Origin: Bifidobacterium breve
GTDB taxonomy: Bacteria; Actinomycetota; Actinomycetes; Nanopelagicales; Nanopelagicaceae
Length of the DNA stretch: 64,000 nt
NCBI GenBank assembly: GCA_945889195.1
Contig: CAMDBB010000002.1
Location: 1-64,000 of the forward strand
Direction: 5' to 3'
Part shown: in pieces, positions 1 to 9,095 of the stretch
Layout of the letters: each line of letters starts with the position of its first letter
Position numbering within the stretch: position 1 is the stretch's first letter
The notes under the pieces: generated by a model
What the model saw: the letters and a program-made list of their open reading frames with translations, nothing else
Database searches by the model: none
Told to the model about the DNA's origin: nothing
Position numbers and translations under genes: made by a program

Positions 1-184
1 CCATACCGCTAGTAAGACGAACACGTGCAACTTTACGAAGCGCAGAGTTAGGCTTCTTAGGTGTTGTTGTGTACACACGTGTGCAAACACCGCGACGCTG
101 AGGTGAACCCTTAAGCGCAGGTGTTGATGTCTTCGTAGTCTTTTCTGCACGACCACGACGCACTAGCTGCTGAATTGTTGGCAC
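1..184 (-). CDS. rpsL: 30S ribosomal protein S12, N-terminal part
   Basis: Small-subunit protein of the decoding centre. The first 61 codons are visible and the gene runs off the left edge. Translation from a GTG at 184 begins [15 protein letters not shown] and continues through the S12 sections [21 protein letters not shown] and [10 protein letters not shown]. The start is set by a GGAG seven bases upstream of the GTG. In most actinobacteria rpsL follows rpoC and leads the rpsG-fusA-tuf operon; here the gene upstream on the same strand is atpZ, 267 bp away, so the gene probably uses its own promoter in that gap. Confidence 0.95.
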   Translation of the reverse strand, partial: MPTIQQLVRRGRAEKTTKTSTPALKGSPQRRGVCTRVYTTTPKKPNSALRKVARVRLTSGM

Positions 185-451
185 TACATTTCTCCATTTC
201 GTTTACTGAACTTTTAGTTACGCTCATTCGCCGACCCACGCGGTCGGGTGTGTTGCACCAGAGCCGCATTTCTTTTCCAATTAATTTCTTAACAGGACGT
301 CACGCAACAAGCGCGCCTAAAAAGCGCAGAGGAGAAAGGTATCGGCACGCTGCAGGAAAGGTCAAAACGGGCCTTTTACTCTTCGAGAGGGCCAGAGCCC
401 CCCATTTTCTACCTTTTGCCGCCTTCGGCGTGTCGCGGCCAAAGCCAGGGG
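185..451 (-). other. intergenic region between atpZ and rpsL, with a leader hairpin
   Basis: No convincing gene in 267 bp. The rpsL-proximal half should carry the rpsL promoter and leader. The clearest structure is a hairpin at 231-247 with arms CCGACC and GGTCGG around a five-base loop, about 50 bases upstream of the rpsL start. The atpZ-proximal half (about 361-450) is GC-rich. I found no clean hairpin plus T-run terminator for the atp side and no remnant of atpB. Confidence 0.5.
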
Positions 452-658
452 CTACTCCCGAACGAAGCGCATCCAGACGAGGTAGAGCGCTCCACCCATA
501 CCGACCAAGAGGCCGATCAGGGTCAGAAAGCTGGTGTTGAAGAATCGGTCAGCTGCCCAGCCAATTCCGCCCCAGAAGAGAAGGCCGGAGACCATGTAGC
601 CGAAGATGGACCAGAGGGCATTCTCTTCGCGGCGATTATTGCTGGGCTCGTGGGTCAT
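452..658 (-). CDS. atpZ: AtpZ/AtpI-family small membrane protein
   Basis: A 68-residue protein with two hydrophobic helices (about residues 15-37 and 43-63), joined by a short segment containing GWAADRFF, and ending in WMRFVRE. This two-helix hairpin with a Gly-rich first helix is the AtpZ/AtpI pattern, small proteins encoded next to the F1Fo ATP synthase operon and linked to its assembly. The start at 658 overlaps the end of atpI by 23 bp, suggesting coupled translation. The atp structural genes are not downstream, so its partner must be encoded elsewhere. Confidence 0.75.
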   Translation of the reverse strand: MTHEPSNNRREENALWSIFGYMVSGLLFWGGIGWAADRFFNTSFLTLIGLLVGMGGALYLVWMRFVRE

Positions 659-1067
659 GCGGCAATGGTAGATGAGTTTTGAGTTTTAGATAACTGGCCA
701 CTTCCCCGCCTAGCCAAGCGAAGGTCAGGGCAATGGCGCTGGCGCCAAAGCTGGTTCTATCGATAGTGGAGCGCGAGGTGTAGTTGGTCAGAGCCCAGAG
801 AAATGCTCCTAAAAGAAGAAACTTCGCAAAGTAGGAGAACATCGCCAGCGCCATTGTGCTCATGGGGTCGAGATTGCGAGAGATCTTTGAGATAAAAATA
901 TGGACCACAAAATAGATGAGCACCACCGCTTGCGCCAGAAGCGCACCGGCGAATCCAGGTCTACCTTGTAAAACCGTAGAAATCATTATCGCTACCGCTC
1001 CCACAATGAGAGTTGGTTGCAGCGCTCCCTTGAGAAGAGCTGACTCGTTTGTGGGTGGCTTATCCAT
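636..1067 (-). CDS. atpI: ATP synthase protein I-like membrane protein
   Basis: A 143-residue protein with four hydrophobic segments (about 15-30, 40-57, 68-88 and 103-125). Actinobacteria carry a poorly conserved protein of this kind between the WecA-type transferase gene and atpB (Rv1303 position in Mycobacterium tuberculosis), and this gene sits at that position. I chose the ATG at 1067 (MDKPPTNESALL), which overlaps the upstream wecA stop by 8 bp. A longer reading to 1184 would lie fully inside wecA and is rejected. Assignment rests on context, size and topology more than on motifs. Confidence 0.7.
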   Translation of the reverse strand: MDKPPTNESALLKGALQPTLIVGAVAIMISTVLQGRPGFAGALLAQAVVLIYFVVHIFISKISRNLDPMSTMALAMFSYFAKFLLLGAFLWALTNYTSRSTIDRTSFGASAIALTFAWLGGEVASYLKLKTHLPLPHDPRAQQ

Positions 1068-2145
1068 GCATCGCTCGTAGGTTCTTAGCGCGAGAGAAGT
1101 ACATAGTAAATGCCAAAGCAGCACCAGCAACGATTGCTGCAACCCATAAGGGTGCAAAAGCCGAGACAACAACTGGGAAGGCAATAGTTGCTGTCCAGAG
1201 ATACATAATCAAAGTAGTTCGTAAATGTGAATTACCGGCGCGCATAATTCGGTGGTGCATATGCTCTTTATCTGAACTAAATGGAGATTGTCCGGCACGC
1301 AATCTGCGGAAGATTGCCGACGATAAATCAATCAGCGGAATCGCTAACACTGCAAAGGGAAGAGCGAGCGGTAAGAGAGTTGGTCCGAGATTTTCTGCAG
1401 AGATAGCGTTGGGATCAATCTGCCCCGTTAAAGTTATTGCGGATGCTGCTAGCAATAAACCTAAGAACATTGACCCAGAGTCGCCCATAAATATGCGCGC
1501 TGGATGTGCGTTATGTGGCAGGAATCCAATACAGACTCCAATAATTACTGCGGTGATAAGTGATGGAGCGCCCGCACGACTAAAGCCATAAATCACGGCA
1601 AGTAGGTAGGCAAAGGCGAAGAAGGCAGCTCCTGAGATAGCAACGATTCCTGCCGCCAGCCCATCAAGGCCATCAATGAAATTCACTGCGTTAATGGTGA
1701 CCAAGACGATTAAGACTGTTACTAGTTGGCCAATACTTGGTGGAAGTGTAATGACGCCATTAATTGGCAACCAGAGAACTTGAATTCCATGGAGCAGAAG
1801 AATTCCGGCAGCGAGTGCTTGCCCAGCTAACTTGGTAAGTGCATCAAGTTCAAAACGATCATCGATGAGTCCGATAAAGACTAAGAGCGTTGCAGCTAGA
1901 AAAATACCTAGAGTCTCGCGACCAAATGATTTTCCGACGAGAGAGAGATGGTTGACCATGGCAAAGGTGAGAGCCATTGCAATCCACATCGCCAACCCAC
2001 CCCAACGAGGAGTAGGAGTTGTATGGACATCGCGAGTACGAATATGTGCGACCGCGCCAAATTTCAAAGCCCAGGTGCGCACAAGCGGAGTAACTACGTA
2101 ACAGAGCGCGGCTGCCAGAAGGAGCGTTACTAAGTACTCGCGCAT
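1060..2145 (-). CDS. wecA: polyprenyl-phosphate GlcNAc-1-phosphate transferase (WecA/TagO/Rfe type)
   Basis: Polytopic enzyme of 361 residues that transfers GlcNAc-1-phosphate (or a related sugar phosphate) from UDP-sugar to a polyprenyl phosphate carrier, the first step of many cell-envelope glycopolymers. Visible family signatures are the acidic pair in FIGLIDDRFELD, the NFIDGLDGLAAG loop, the FMGDSGSMFLG segment and the cytoplasmic His-rich EHMHHRI near the C terminus, with about ten membrane helices. It lies 14 bp downstream of glyA and overlaps atpI by 8 bp, as in other actinobacteria. Confidence 0.9.
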   Translation of the reverse strand: MREYLVTLLLAAALCYVVTPLVRTWALKFGAVAHIRTRDVHTTPTPRWGGLAMWIAMALTFAMVNHLSLVGKSFGRETLGIFLAATLLVFIGLIDDRFELDALTKLAGQALAAGILLLHGIQVLWLPINGVITLPPSIGQLVTVLIVLVTINAVNFIDGLDGLAAGIVAISGAAFFAFAYLLAVIYGFSRAGAPSLITAVIIGVCIGFLPHNAHPARIFMGDSGSMFLGLLLAASAITLTGQIDPNAISAENLGPTLLPLALPFAVLAIPLIDLSSAIFRRLRAGQSPFSSDKEHMHHRIMRAGNSHLRTTLIMYLWTATIAFPVVVSAFAPLWVAAIVAGAALAFTMYFSRAKNLRAMHG

Positions 2146-2159
2146 TGAGCTACTTCTCT

Positions 2160-3422
2160 TTATGCCTGATAGATAGGAAAGCGTGCAGTGAGCGCATGAA
2201 CATCAGATTTGATTGCGGCATGTGCGCTGGCATCATCAGTTTTGATTGCGCGAGAAATCAAAGAGGCGATGGTCTTCATCTCGTCGACTCCCATTCCCTG
2301 TGTGGTGGTTGCAGGAGTTCCAACGCGGATTCCTGACGTTACCGAAGGCGCTTCTGGATCATAAGGAATTGAGTTCTTATTAAGAACAATTCCAGCTGCG
2401 CCACAACGTTCATCTGCGACCTTGCCGTTGACACCGGTTGAGCGAATATCAATGAGCGCGAGGTGTGTTTGAGTGCCACCAGAGACAGCGCGCATACCTT
2501 CGCCTTCGAGAGCAGTACAAAGTGATTGCGCATTGACGATGACATCTTTTGCATACTTTTGGTAGGCAGGGGTTGCGCACTCAGCGAGCGCAATCGCCTT
2601 TCCGGCAACTGCCGACATGATTGGTCCGCCTTGCATTCCAGGAAAGACTGCCTTATCAATGGCTGCAGCATGTTCTGCCTTGGAAAGAATCATTCCACCG
2701 CGTGGACCGCGCAAAACCTTGTGAGTCGTAAATGAGACAACATCTGCGTAAGGAACTGGAGATGGAATCGCTTTCCCGGCAACTAACCCAATGAAGTGCG
2801 CTGCATCAACCCACATAATGGCGCCGACTTCATCACAGATTGCACGCACCTTCTCAAAGTCAATCAGCGATGGATAGGCAGTCGCTCCTGAACAAATCAT
2901 CTTTGGCTTATTGGCAATCGCTAGATCGCGCAGCTCGTCATAGTCGATGAGCTCGTTATCTTGTCTAACGCCATAAGAAACAATGTTGAACCACTTGCCT
3001 GAGAAGTTGACCTTGGAGCCGTGTGTGAGATGGCCACCGTGTGGCAGCGACATCGCTAGGACGGTATCCCCCGGCTTGGTAAATGCTTGGTAGATAGCGA
3101 TATTTGCACTCGCACCTGAGTGAGGCTGCACATTGGCATGCTCTGCGCCGAAGAGAGATTTAGCGCGATCTATGGCAATAACTTCTGCCTTATCTACCTC
3201 TTCGCAGCCACCGTAATAACGCTTGCCTGGATAACCTTCGGCATACTTATTAGAGAGCGTTGAACCCATCGCTGCCAAGACTGCGCGAGAAGTGAAGTTC
3301 TCAGATGCAATTAGTTGCAAGTTGGTCTGTTGGCGCTTGAGTTCAGAGAGCAGAACGGCTGCAACATCAGGGTCTTGCTTCTGAAGAAGGTTGAAATCTG
3401 GGCCATAGAAGGTTTCGGACAT
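2160..3422 (-). CDS. glyA: serine hydroxymethyltransferase
   Basis: PLP enzyme of 420 residues that interconverts serine and glycine while loading tetrahydrofolate with a one-carbon unit. The N-terminal LIASENFTSRAVLAAMGS, the YAEGYPGKRYYGGCE segment and the PLP-binding VVSFTTHKVLRGPRGG (Schiff-base Lys in THK) are all intact, and length is normal. It sits between the TsaC-like gene (17 bp upstream) and wecA (14 bp downstream) and is probably read as part of the prfA-prmC-glyA-wecA transcript. Confidence 0.97.
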   Translation of the reverse strand: MSETFYGPDFNLLQKQDPDVAAVLLSELKRQQTNLQLIASENFTSRAVLAAMGSTLSNKYAEGYPGKRYYGGCEEVDKAEVIAIDRAKSLFGAEHANVQPHSGASANIAIYQAFTKPGDTVLAMSLPHGGHLTHGSKVNFSGKWFNIVSYGVRQDNELIDYDELRDLAIANKPKMICSGATAYPSLIDFEKVRAICDEVGAIMWVDAAHFIGLVAGKAIPSPVPYADVVSFTTHKVLRGPRGGMILSKAEHAAAIDKAVFPGMQGGPIMSAVAGKAIALAECATPAYQKYAKDVIVNAQSLCTALEGEGMRAVSGGTQTHLALIDIRSTGVNGKVADERCGAAGIVLNKNSIPYDPEAPSVTSGIRVGTPATTTQGMGVDEMKTIASLISRAIKTDDASAHAAIKSDVHALTARFPIYQA

Positions 3423-3439
3423 GGGCGCCAGCCTAATAG

Positions 3440-4081
3440 TTACCGCCCAGAAAGGCTCGGTGCAACCGCGCTCAGCGCATCTCGGGATATCGCTCCCTCG
3501 CGCACAATCCGCAGCCCTGATGTTGAGACTTCTACAACAGTGGAGCTAGGTCCCCGTTTGAGTGGCCCATTGTCAAAGACGACAGCCACATCCCACTCTT
3601 TGACTTGCGTGCGATTGATTTTCAACATAGGTGGTTGTCCAGCAGGTGATGCACTCGCTACTGCAAGTGGACCTGACTCTTTGAGAATAGCCTTTACAAA
3701 CTTTGATTTTGGAACGCGAACGCTAAAGAGATCAAGTTCAGTGTCATCACCTAAATCCCAGGTAAGTGCTCTCATTGGCTTGAGATTGAGTGAAAGTAGC
3801 CCCGGCCAAAATTCAGCCATCAAGGCGTTAGTTTCATCAGAAATGTCGCGCGCAATTCCAGCCACTGTTTGTGCGCTATGGGCCAAAACCTGTGCTGCAA
3901 TTCCATCGGCATCTTTGCGCAGAACATGCATTGCGCGGACTGAATAATGAGAGAAGGCATCAGCTAGATAAACATACCCATGTTCAAGAGGCGCAACGAT
4001 GACATAGCCATCGCGTAACTCTTTGAGAGCGCGGGCAACGTGCTTCTTCTGCTCACCTTGCTTGAGGTCGATACGTGGCAT
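3440..4081 (-). CDS. divergent Sua5/YciO/YrdC (TsaC-like) protein
   Basis: A 213-residue protein that follows the YrdC fold pattern, for example EFWPGLLSLNLKP, VRVPKSKFVKAILKE, GPLAVASASPAGQPP and the C-terminal SSTVVEVS / LRIVREGAIS. In this genome neighbourhood the gene is normally tsaC, which makes threonylcarbamoyl-AMP for the t6A modification of tRNA. The usual P-T-D-T-V-Y-G motif is replaced by PLEHGYVY at residues 31-38, the K-x-R motif by LRKDADG, and the S-x-N motif by ASAS. Family membership is clear; retention of TsaC activity is doubtful. It lies 2 bp downstream of prmC. Confidence 0.75.
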   Translation of the reverse strand: MPRIDLKQGEQKKHVARALKELRDGYVIVAPLEHGYVYLADAFSHYSVRAMHVLRKDADGIAAQVLAHSAQTVAGIARDISDETNALMAEFWPGLLSLNLKPMRALTWDLGDDTELDLFSVRVPKSKFVKAILKESGPLAVASASPAGQPPMLKINRTQVKEWDVAVVFDNGPLKRGPSSTVVEVSTSGLRIVREGAISRDALSAVAPSLSGR

Positions 4082-4083
4082 CG

Positions 4084-4938
4084 CTATCTCCTCACTGCAG
4101 TGGTAAATCGGGGGCGACCATTGAGATCCTTGTGTAGAAGAATATCTTCGAATTCCACAGTTAGTACATCACCCACTTCTGCTGCCTGGGTCTCGTGGTG
4201 CTCAATCGCCAAAAACCCCCCAGGCTTTAACAATCTAGCTGCTGCTGAAATGAAGAGACGTGGAGCGCGCATGCCATCTGGTCCACCAAAGAGCGCGACC
4301 GCGGGTTCATGTGTTGCAACATCCTTTGGCAGCACTTCGCTATCTGGAATGTAAGGAGGGTTGGCGATCACAACATCGCACTTCACGCCTTCAAGGGCTG
4401 TAGCTACATCACTTTCCAGGATGCGCACCTTTTCATCGATGAAGGAGACATTCTCTTTCAACCAATGAATGGCATCGGCACTCTTCTCAACTGCAATCAC
4501 ATGAGTGCGTGGGGCCTCTGTAGCAATCGCTAACGCCAGCGCACCAGAACCAGAACCAAGATCTACGACGCTGACAGCCCCTGGCAACTTTTCAAGATGT
4601 GTAAGGACAGCTTCTACAAGAAGTTCGCTCTCTGGACGTGGCACCAAAACACCTGGTCCAACTTTGAGTTCAAGATGGCGGAAGTAAGCAACGCCAGTTA
4701 AGTACTGCAGCGGCTCATGAGCGCAACGGCGATCCAATAATTTCCAGTATGTCTCTTCGGCAATGGTTAGGTCACCAATCGCCGAGAGCGCATTTTCAAC
4801 TGTGAGTGGATTATGTAAATCCATACGAGAGATACCAAGAGTGTGAGCTAGTAAGTGCTCTGCCTCAACTTCTGCGAATCCGGCGCGAGCTAACTGTTCT
4901 TTTCCGCCCTGTAAGAATTCTTTAAAGGTGAGTTCCAT
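4084..4938 (-). CDS. prmC: peptide chain release factor N5-glutamine methyltransferase
   Basis: SAM-dependent enzyme (284 residues) that methylates the Gln of the GGQ motif in RF1 and RF2. The N-terminal helical domain is followed by a Rossmann methyltransferase domain with VVDLGSGSGALALAIA (SAM-binding) and the catalytic VIANPPYIPD. It lies 8 bp downstream of prfA, whose product is its substrate, an arrangement conserved across bacteria. The second substrate, prfB, is also in this window at 42078-43184. Confidence 0.95.
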   Translation of the reverse strand: MELTFKEFLQGGKEQLARAGFAEVEAEHLLAHTLGISRMDLHNPLTVENALSAIGDLTIAEETYWKLLDRRCAHEPLQYLTGVAYFRHLELKVGPGVLVPRPESELLVEAVLTHLEKLPGAVSVVDLGSGSGALALAIATEAPRTHVIAVEKSADAIHWLKENVSFIDEKVRILESDVATALEGVKCDVVIANPPYIPDSEVLPKDVATHEPAVALFGGPDGMRAPRLFISAAARLLKPGGFLAIEHHETQAAEVGDVLTVEFEDILLHKDLNGRPRFTTAVRR

Positions 4939-4946
4939 AGCGATAC

Positions 4947-6029
4947 TTAATTTGTAGATGAAAGCTTTGCGGCTCTATCGGCATCGAGAAGGGCTTGTAC
5001 AACTTCATCGAGCTCACCATTGAGAACCGCATCCAGATTGTTGGCCTTGTAATTAACGCGGTGATCGCTGAGGCGATTCTCAGGATAGTTATAGGTACGG
5101 ATGCGCTCTGAACGATCGACAGTACGTACTTGGCTCTTACGCTCTGCCATTGCAGCAGCCTCTGCTTTTTCCTGAGCATCTGCCAGAAGGCGGGCGCGCA
5201 GGATGCGAAGCGCTGATTCCTTATTTTGTAACTGCGACTTCTCGTTCTGACACGAAACGACGATTCCAGTTGGAACGTGGGTCAAGCGAACTGCTGAGTC
5301 AGTGGTGTTTACAGACTGTCCACCAGGGCCTGATGAGCGATATACATCTACGCGAACATCGTTCATATTTAGTTCCACATCAACTTCTTCAGCTTCAGGA
5401 AGAACGAGCACACCGGCTGCAGATGTATGAATGCGTCCTTGGCTCTCTGTTTCTGGAACGCGCTGTACTCGGTGAACACCTCCCTCAAATTTAAGTCGTG
5501 CGTAAGGAGTTGTCCCAGGTTCTGGAGTTCCCTTTGACTTCACAGCCATAGAAATATCTTTATACCCGCCGAGTTCTGACTCAGTCATATCGATGATTTC
5601 AATCTTCCAGCCACGCTTTTCTGCGTAGCGCTGATACATACGAACTAAATCACCGGCAAAGAGGGCGGATTCATCTCCACCTGCGCCAGCTTTCACTTCG
5701 ATAATGACATCACGATCATCGTTAGGGTCGCGTGGAAGTAAGAGCTCTTCCAACTTATCTGCAGCGGCTTCAACAGCAACTTCCATCGCTGGAATTTCGG
5801 AGGCAAATGAAGGATCTTCAGCAACCATCTCTTTAGCAGCCTCTAAATCATCGGCTGCTGTCTTCCAGGCATTGAAGCCGGCAACTACTGGACCAAGCTG
5901 CGCATAACGGCGACCGAGTTTGCGGGCATTGCCCTGGTCTTCGTGGATAGAAGGGTCAGCCATCTTTGTTTCGAGCTCTTGGTATTCGCGCACCATTTCA
6001 TGAGCGGATGCAAAACGATCGTTAGCCAT
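4947..6029 (-). CDS. prfA: peptide chain release factor 1
   Basis: Class I release factor (360 residues) that reads UAA and UAG. The peptidyl-tRNA hydrolysis loop is present as [18 protein letters not shown]. The stop-codon recognition tripeptide is PET (in [14 protein letters not shown]), fitting the PxT pattern of RF1 and not the SPF of RF2. Length is normal. Probable first gene of a unit that continues into prmC, the tsaC-like gene, glyA and wecA. It is separated from rpmE upstream by a clear terminator, so it should have its own promoter just above 6029. Confidence 0.97.
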   Translation of the reverse strand: MANDRFASAHEMVREYQELETKMADPSIHEDQGNARKLGRRYAQLGPVVAGFNAWKTAADDLEAAKEMVAEDPSFASEIPAMEVAVEAAADKLEELLLPRDPNDDRDVIIEVKAGAGGDESALFAGDLVRMYQRYAEKRGWKIEIIDMTESELGGYKDISMAVKSKGTPEPGTTPYARLKFEGGVHRVQRVPETESQGRIHTSAAGVLVLPEAEEVDVELNMNDVRVDVYRSSGPGGQSVNTTDSAVRLTHVPTGIVVSCQNEKSQLQNKESALRILRARLLADAQEKAEAAAMAERKSQVRTVDRSERIRTYNYPENRLSDHRVNYKANNLDAVLNGELDEVVQALLDADRAAKLSSTN

Positions 6030-6090
6030 ATGACTTCATCCCTTCTATCTGTAATTCCTTATATTCGTAATTAGTGCTTCTTTGGAGAAA

Positions 6091-6134
6091 TAAAAAGACC
6101 GCCCCGCAACCACTCATGGGTTGCGATGCGGTCT
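6091..6134 (-). terminator. intrinsic terminator of rpmE
   Basis: Long hairpin on the minus strand directly after the rpmE stop: outer arms AGACCGC / GCGGTCT and inner arms GCAACC / GGTTGC, followed by TTTTTATTT. It lies between rpmE and prfA and separates the two transcripts. Confidence 0.85.
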
Positions 6135-6144
6135 CTTTAGAAAG

Positions 6145-6354
6145 CTACTTGTTCTTACCGAAGCGCTCTTCGAACTTAGCGACGCGTCCACCGGTATCGA
6201 GGATGCGCTGCTTACCTGTGTAGAACGGGTGGCAGACTGAACAAACTTCTACGTAGATTGAACCGCTAGCAACTGTTGAGCGGGTAACGAACTTTTCACC
6301 GCAACCACAAGTTACTTGGGTCTCTTTATATTCTGGGTGGATCTCTGGCTTCAT
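6145..6354 (-). CDS. rpmE: 50S ribosomal protein L31, zinc-binding form
   Basis: A 69-residue protein starting [12 protein letters not shown] with the L31 pattern. Cysteines at 16, 18, 38 and 41 (CGC and CSVC) form the zinc ribbon of the C+ form, which can be replaced by a zinc-free paralogue under zinc starvation in other bacteria; no such paralogue is visible here. It follows rho by 116 bp, the usual order, and ends in its own terminator. Confidence 0.95.
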   Translation of the reverse strand: MKPEIHPEYKETQVTCGCGEKFVTRSTVASGSIYVEVCSVCHPFYTGKQRILDTGGRVAKFEERFGKNK

Positions 6355-6470
6355 CTTTCATTCCTTCTCTATGGCTGGGTCCGCATTTCTGCGGTGAACC
6401 AGGTCATCGGCAATAGGTGGAAATCCTCTCGCATAATGATGGAATCCCAAAATCCATGCGGGAGAAGAGC

Positions 6471-8033
6471 TTACTTGCTGTCGTCAGGACCTGAAGTTGT
6501 CTTCTGAATCTGCATCAAGAATTCAACGTTGGACTTAGTGCCCTTCATCTTCTCGAGCAAGAGTTCAAGAGCTGCTTGTGGCTCAAGGGCATGAAGTACG
6601 CGACGGAGCTTCCAGACAATATTGAGCTCTTCACTTCCCATAAGGATTTCTTCCTTACGAGTTCCTGAGGCAACTACGTTAACCGCTGGGAAGATGCGCT
6701 TATCAGCCATTCTGCGATCAAGGATGAGCTCCATATTTCCGGTTCCCTTGAACTCTTCGAAGATAACTTCATCCATACGTGAACCTGTATCAACGAGAGC
6801 TGTTGCAAGAATGGTGAGCGATCCACCATCTTCAATATTACGAGCAGCACCGAAGAACTTCTTTGGTGGATAGAGAGCTGCTGAATCAACGCCACCGGAA
6901 AGGATGCGGCCTGAGGCAGGAGCTGCAATGTTGTAAGCACGACCGAGACGAGTAATTGAGTCAAGGAGAACAACAACGTCATGGCCCATTTCAACGAGGC
7001 GCTTAGCGCGCTCAATTGCTAGTTCTGCAATCGTTGTGTGGTCATCAGCAGGACGGTCGAAGGTTGAAGCAATAACTTCACCCTTAACGCTGCGCTGCAT
7101 ATCTGTCACTTCTTCTGGACGTTCATCAACGAGAACAACCATCAGGTGACACTCAGGATTATTTGTCGTAATCGCATTTGCAATCGCCTGCAAGACCATC
7201 GTCTTACCAGCCTTAGGTGGCGAAACAATGAGTCCGCGCTGACCCTTACCGATTGGTGCAATCAGATCGATAACGCGAGTTGTAAGAATGTTTGGTTCTG
7301 TTTCAAGACGGAGACGCTCTTGTGGATAGAGCGGAACAAGCTTTCCGAATTCAACGCGGCCACGCGCTTCTTCGTATGGCATGCCATTGATGGTTTCGAG
7401 AGTAATAAGTGGGTTGTACTTCTGACGGGTTTCGCCTTCGCGAGCCTGACGTACCTGTCCTGTTACAACATCGCCTTTGCGAAGACCGTACTTACGTACC
7501 TGTCCTTGTGAAACATAGACATCGTTAGGGCCTGGCAGGTATCCACCAGTACGAATAAATGAATAGTTCTCCATGATGTCAACGAGTCCACCAACTGGAA
7601 CTAGGACATCATCTTCACCGATGACAGGCTCACGCTCTTCGCGTTGCCCACGATCGCGGTTGCGATCACGGCCACGGTTACGATCACGGCCACGGTTACG
7701 TCCGCCGCGATCATCGCGGTCAGAGTTACGGTCTTGTGGGGCGCTGTTATCGTCTGAATCTTCGCCATCGCCCTCATCGTCAGATGAGTTATTGGAGTTC
7801 TTAGGTTCGCGGTTGCTCTTCTTTGCATCTCGCGCCGCACGACGTGCTTCGCGTTCCGCCTTTGCCGCTTCGCGGTTAGCTGCCTGGAGATCTGCAATCG
7901 CTACGACGAGATCATCCTTCTTTAACTTGGCGGCGCCTTCGATACCGAGTTGAGACGCAACTTCCTTTAACTTCGGAAGGGTCATCGCTGAAAGCTCGGG
8001 GCTGCTAGAACGAACAGGTTCTGTTGTTGTCAT
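6471..8033 (-). CDS. rho: transcription termination factor Rho
   Basis: Hexameric RNA helicase (520 residues) that ends transcription on untranslated RNA. A Rho N-terminal domain ([25 protein letters not shown]) is followed by a charged insertion (about residues 50-135) rich in Asp, Asn, Arg and Gly with repeated RGRDRN units. Then come the cold-shock-like RNA-binding domain and the ATPase with Walker A PPKAGKT and the [15 protein letters not shown] segment. Such insertions are typical of actinobacterial Rho. It sits between thrB and rpmE, as in mycobacteria. A promoter candidate overlaps the thrB stop. Confidence 0.96.
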   Translation of the reverse strand: MTTTEPVRSSSPELSAMTLPKLKEVASQLGIEGAAKLKKDDLVVAIADLQAANREAAKAEREARRAARDAKKSNREPKNSNNSSDDEGDGEDSDDNSAPQDRNSDRDDRGGRNRGRDRNRGRDRNRDRGQREEREPVIGEDDVLVPVGGLVDIMENYSFIRTGGYLPGPNDVYVSQGQVRKYGLRKGDVVTGQVRQAREGETRQKYNPLITLETINGMPYEEARGRVEFGKLVPLYPQERLRLETEPNILTTRVIDLIAPIGKGQRGLIVSPPKAGKTMVLQAIANAITTNNPECHLMVVLVDERPEEVTDMQRSVKGEVIASTFDRPADDHTTIAELAIERAKRLVEMGHDVVVLLDSITRLGRAYNIAAPASGRILSGGVDSAALYPPKKFFGAARNIEDGGSLTILATALVDTGSRMDEVIFEEFKGTGNMELILDRRMADKRIFPAVNVVASGTRKEEILMGSEELNIVWKLRRVLHALEPQAALELLLEKMKGTKSNVEFLMQIQKTTSGPDDSK

Positions 8034-8169
8034 GTATTTCTTTTCAGTCTGGGGCTTAGGGTGTAAAGCCCATGGTTGATTTTTATGAAGTAAAGTTGTA
8101 AAGATTTTTTTCTTTGGATTTCATCAATTCTTACTTTGACCCTAACTTGCGGGCTGAACTGATGCTTGA

Positions 8170-8199
8170 ACTATAGCAGGGTGGCGCCGCGGCTAGCAA
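8170..8199 (-). promoter_or_regulatory. candidate promoter for rho
   Basis: On the minus strand TTGCTA (8199-8194) and TATAGT (8175-8170) are separated by 18 bases, overlapping the end of thrB. This would give a rho leader of roughly 130 nt that is A-rich and unstructured by eye. Inferred from hexamer match and spacing only. Confidence 0.4.
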
Positions 8200-9094
8200 T
8201 TTCGAGAGATTTACCCTCAAATTTAGCGCCTCCTGCGCGAGCCAACTGCTCGCTCTCTTCTTGATCGCCTGTGTGAAGAGCGAGGACTGTAGGGCCAGCC
8301 CCAGAGATAAATGCAGCTACACCGGCTGCGCGCAACTTATTCATAAGCGCATATGAAGCTGGCATCGCTTCTTGGCGATAGCTTTGATGAAGAAAATCTT
8401 CTGTAGCAGTGAGTAATAAATCTGGGCGAATTGTTAAGGCTTGCATCATGATCGCTGTGTTAGTGCTATTTCTCTGCGCATCTGCGAAAGGAATGGAGTC
8501 AGGCAACATTGTGCGCGCCTTCTTTGTGGCCAGCGGAGTAGATGGAATAAACGCCATTACCTTGATGCGCGGATCCACCGGTAGATGAAGTGCGTGCGCA
8601 ACTATCTTTGACTTCACTTCATCTTGCCAAGCAACAGTTGCGCCGCCGTAAAGGGCAGCTGCCACATTATCAGGATGGCCTTCCATCTCATTAGCAAGAT
8701 TTAAGAGAACTTCATCGCTCATCTTGTCAGCGCCAGTGAGAACCAATGAGCGGGCGAGTACTAAGCCACCAATGATTGCTGATGCCGAAGAGCCGAGTCC
8801 TCTTCCATGAGGAATGACATTGAGCGCGCGAACTGCGATGCCCTTTGGCTTTCCGCCTAAGAAGTCAAAACCTTTATACATCGCCTTAACCAAGAGATTC
8901 TTATCTGTGCGAGGAACTTCATCAGCGCCCTCACCAGTGACATCGATATCTAGGCCACCCTCATCAAGAATTTGTGCGACGTAACGGTCATACATTCCAA
9001 AGGCCAGACCGAATGAATCAAAGCCAGGACCGAGGTTTGCAGAAGTTGCAGGAACCTGCACCTGAATCGGGTTAGCTTTAAAAGTCGGTTTCAT
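8171..9094 (-). CDS. thrB: homoserine kinase
   Basis: GHMP-family kinase that phosphorylates homoserine for threonine synthesis. It has PATSANLGPGFDSFGLAFG at the N terminus, the ATP-binding PHGRGLGSSASAIIGG, and FISGAGPTVLAL near the end. I prefer the ATG at 9094 (MKPTFKANPI, 307 aa), just past the thrC stop; a TTG at 9103 would add three residues and overlap thrC by 8 bp. Last gene of hom-thrC-thrB. Confidence 0.95.
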   Translation of the reverse strand: MKPTFKANPIQVQVPATSANLGPGFDSFGLAFGMYDRYVAQILDEGGLDIDVTGEGADEVPRTDKNLLVKAMYKGFDFLGGKPKGIAVRALNVIPHGRGLGSSASAIIGGLVLARSLVLTGADKMSDEVLLNLANEMEGHPDNVAAALYGGATVAWQDEVKSKIVAHALHLPVDPRIKVMAFIPSTPLATKKARTMLPDSIPFADAQRNSTNTAIMMQALTIRPDLLLTATEDFLHQSYRQEAMPASYALMNKLRAAGVAAFISGAGPTVLALHTGDQEESEQLARAGGAKFEGKSLEIASRGATLL

Positions 9095-9095
9095 T

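Noticed and set aside
1049-1591. 180-codon open frame on the plus strand opposite wecA
   Set aside because: Wholly antisense to a strongly conserved gene, with no recognisable domain and no ribosome site.
7625-7725. Near-identical repeats of about 18 bp
   Set aside because: They encode the RGRDRN units of the Rho insertion and have no spacers; not a CRISPR array.
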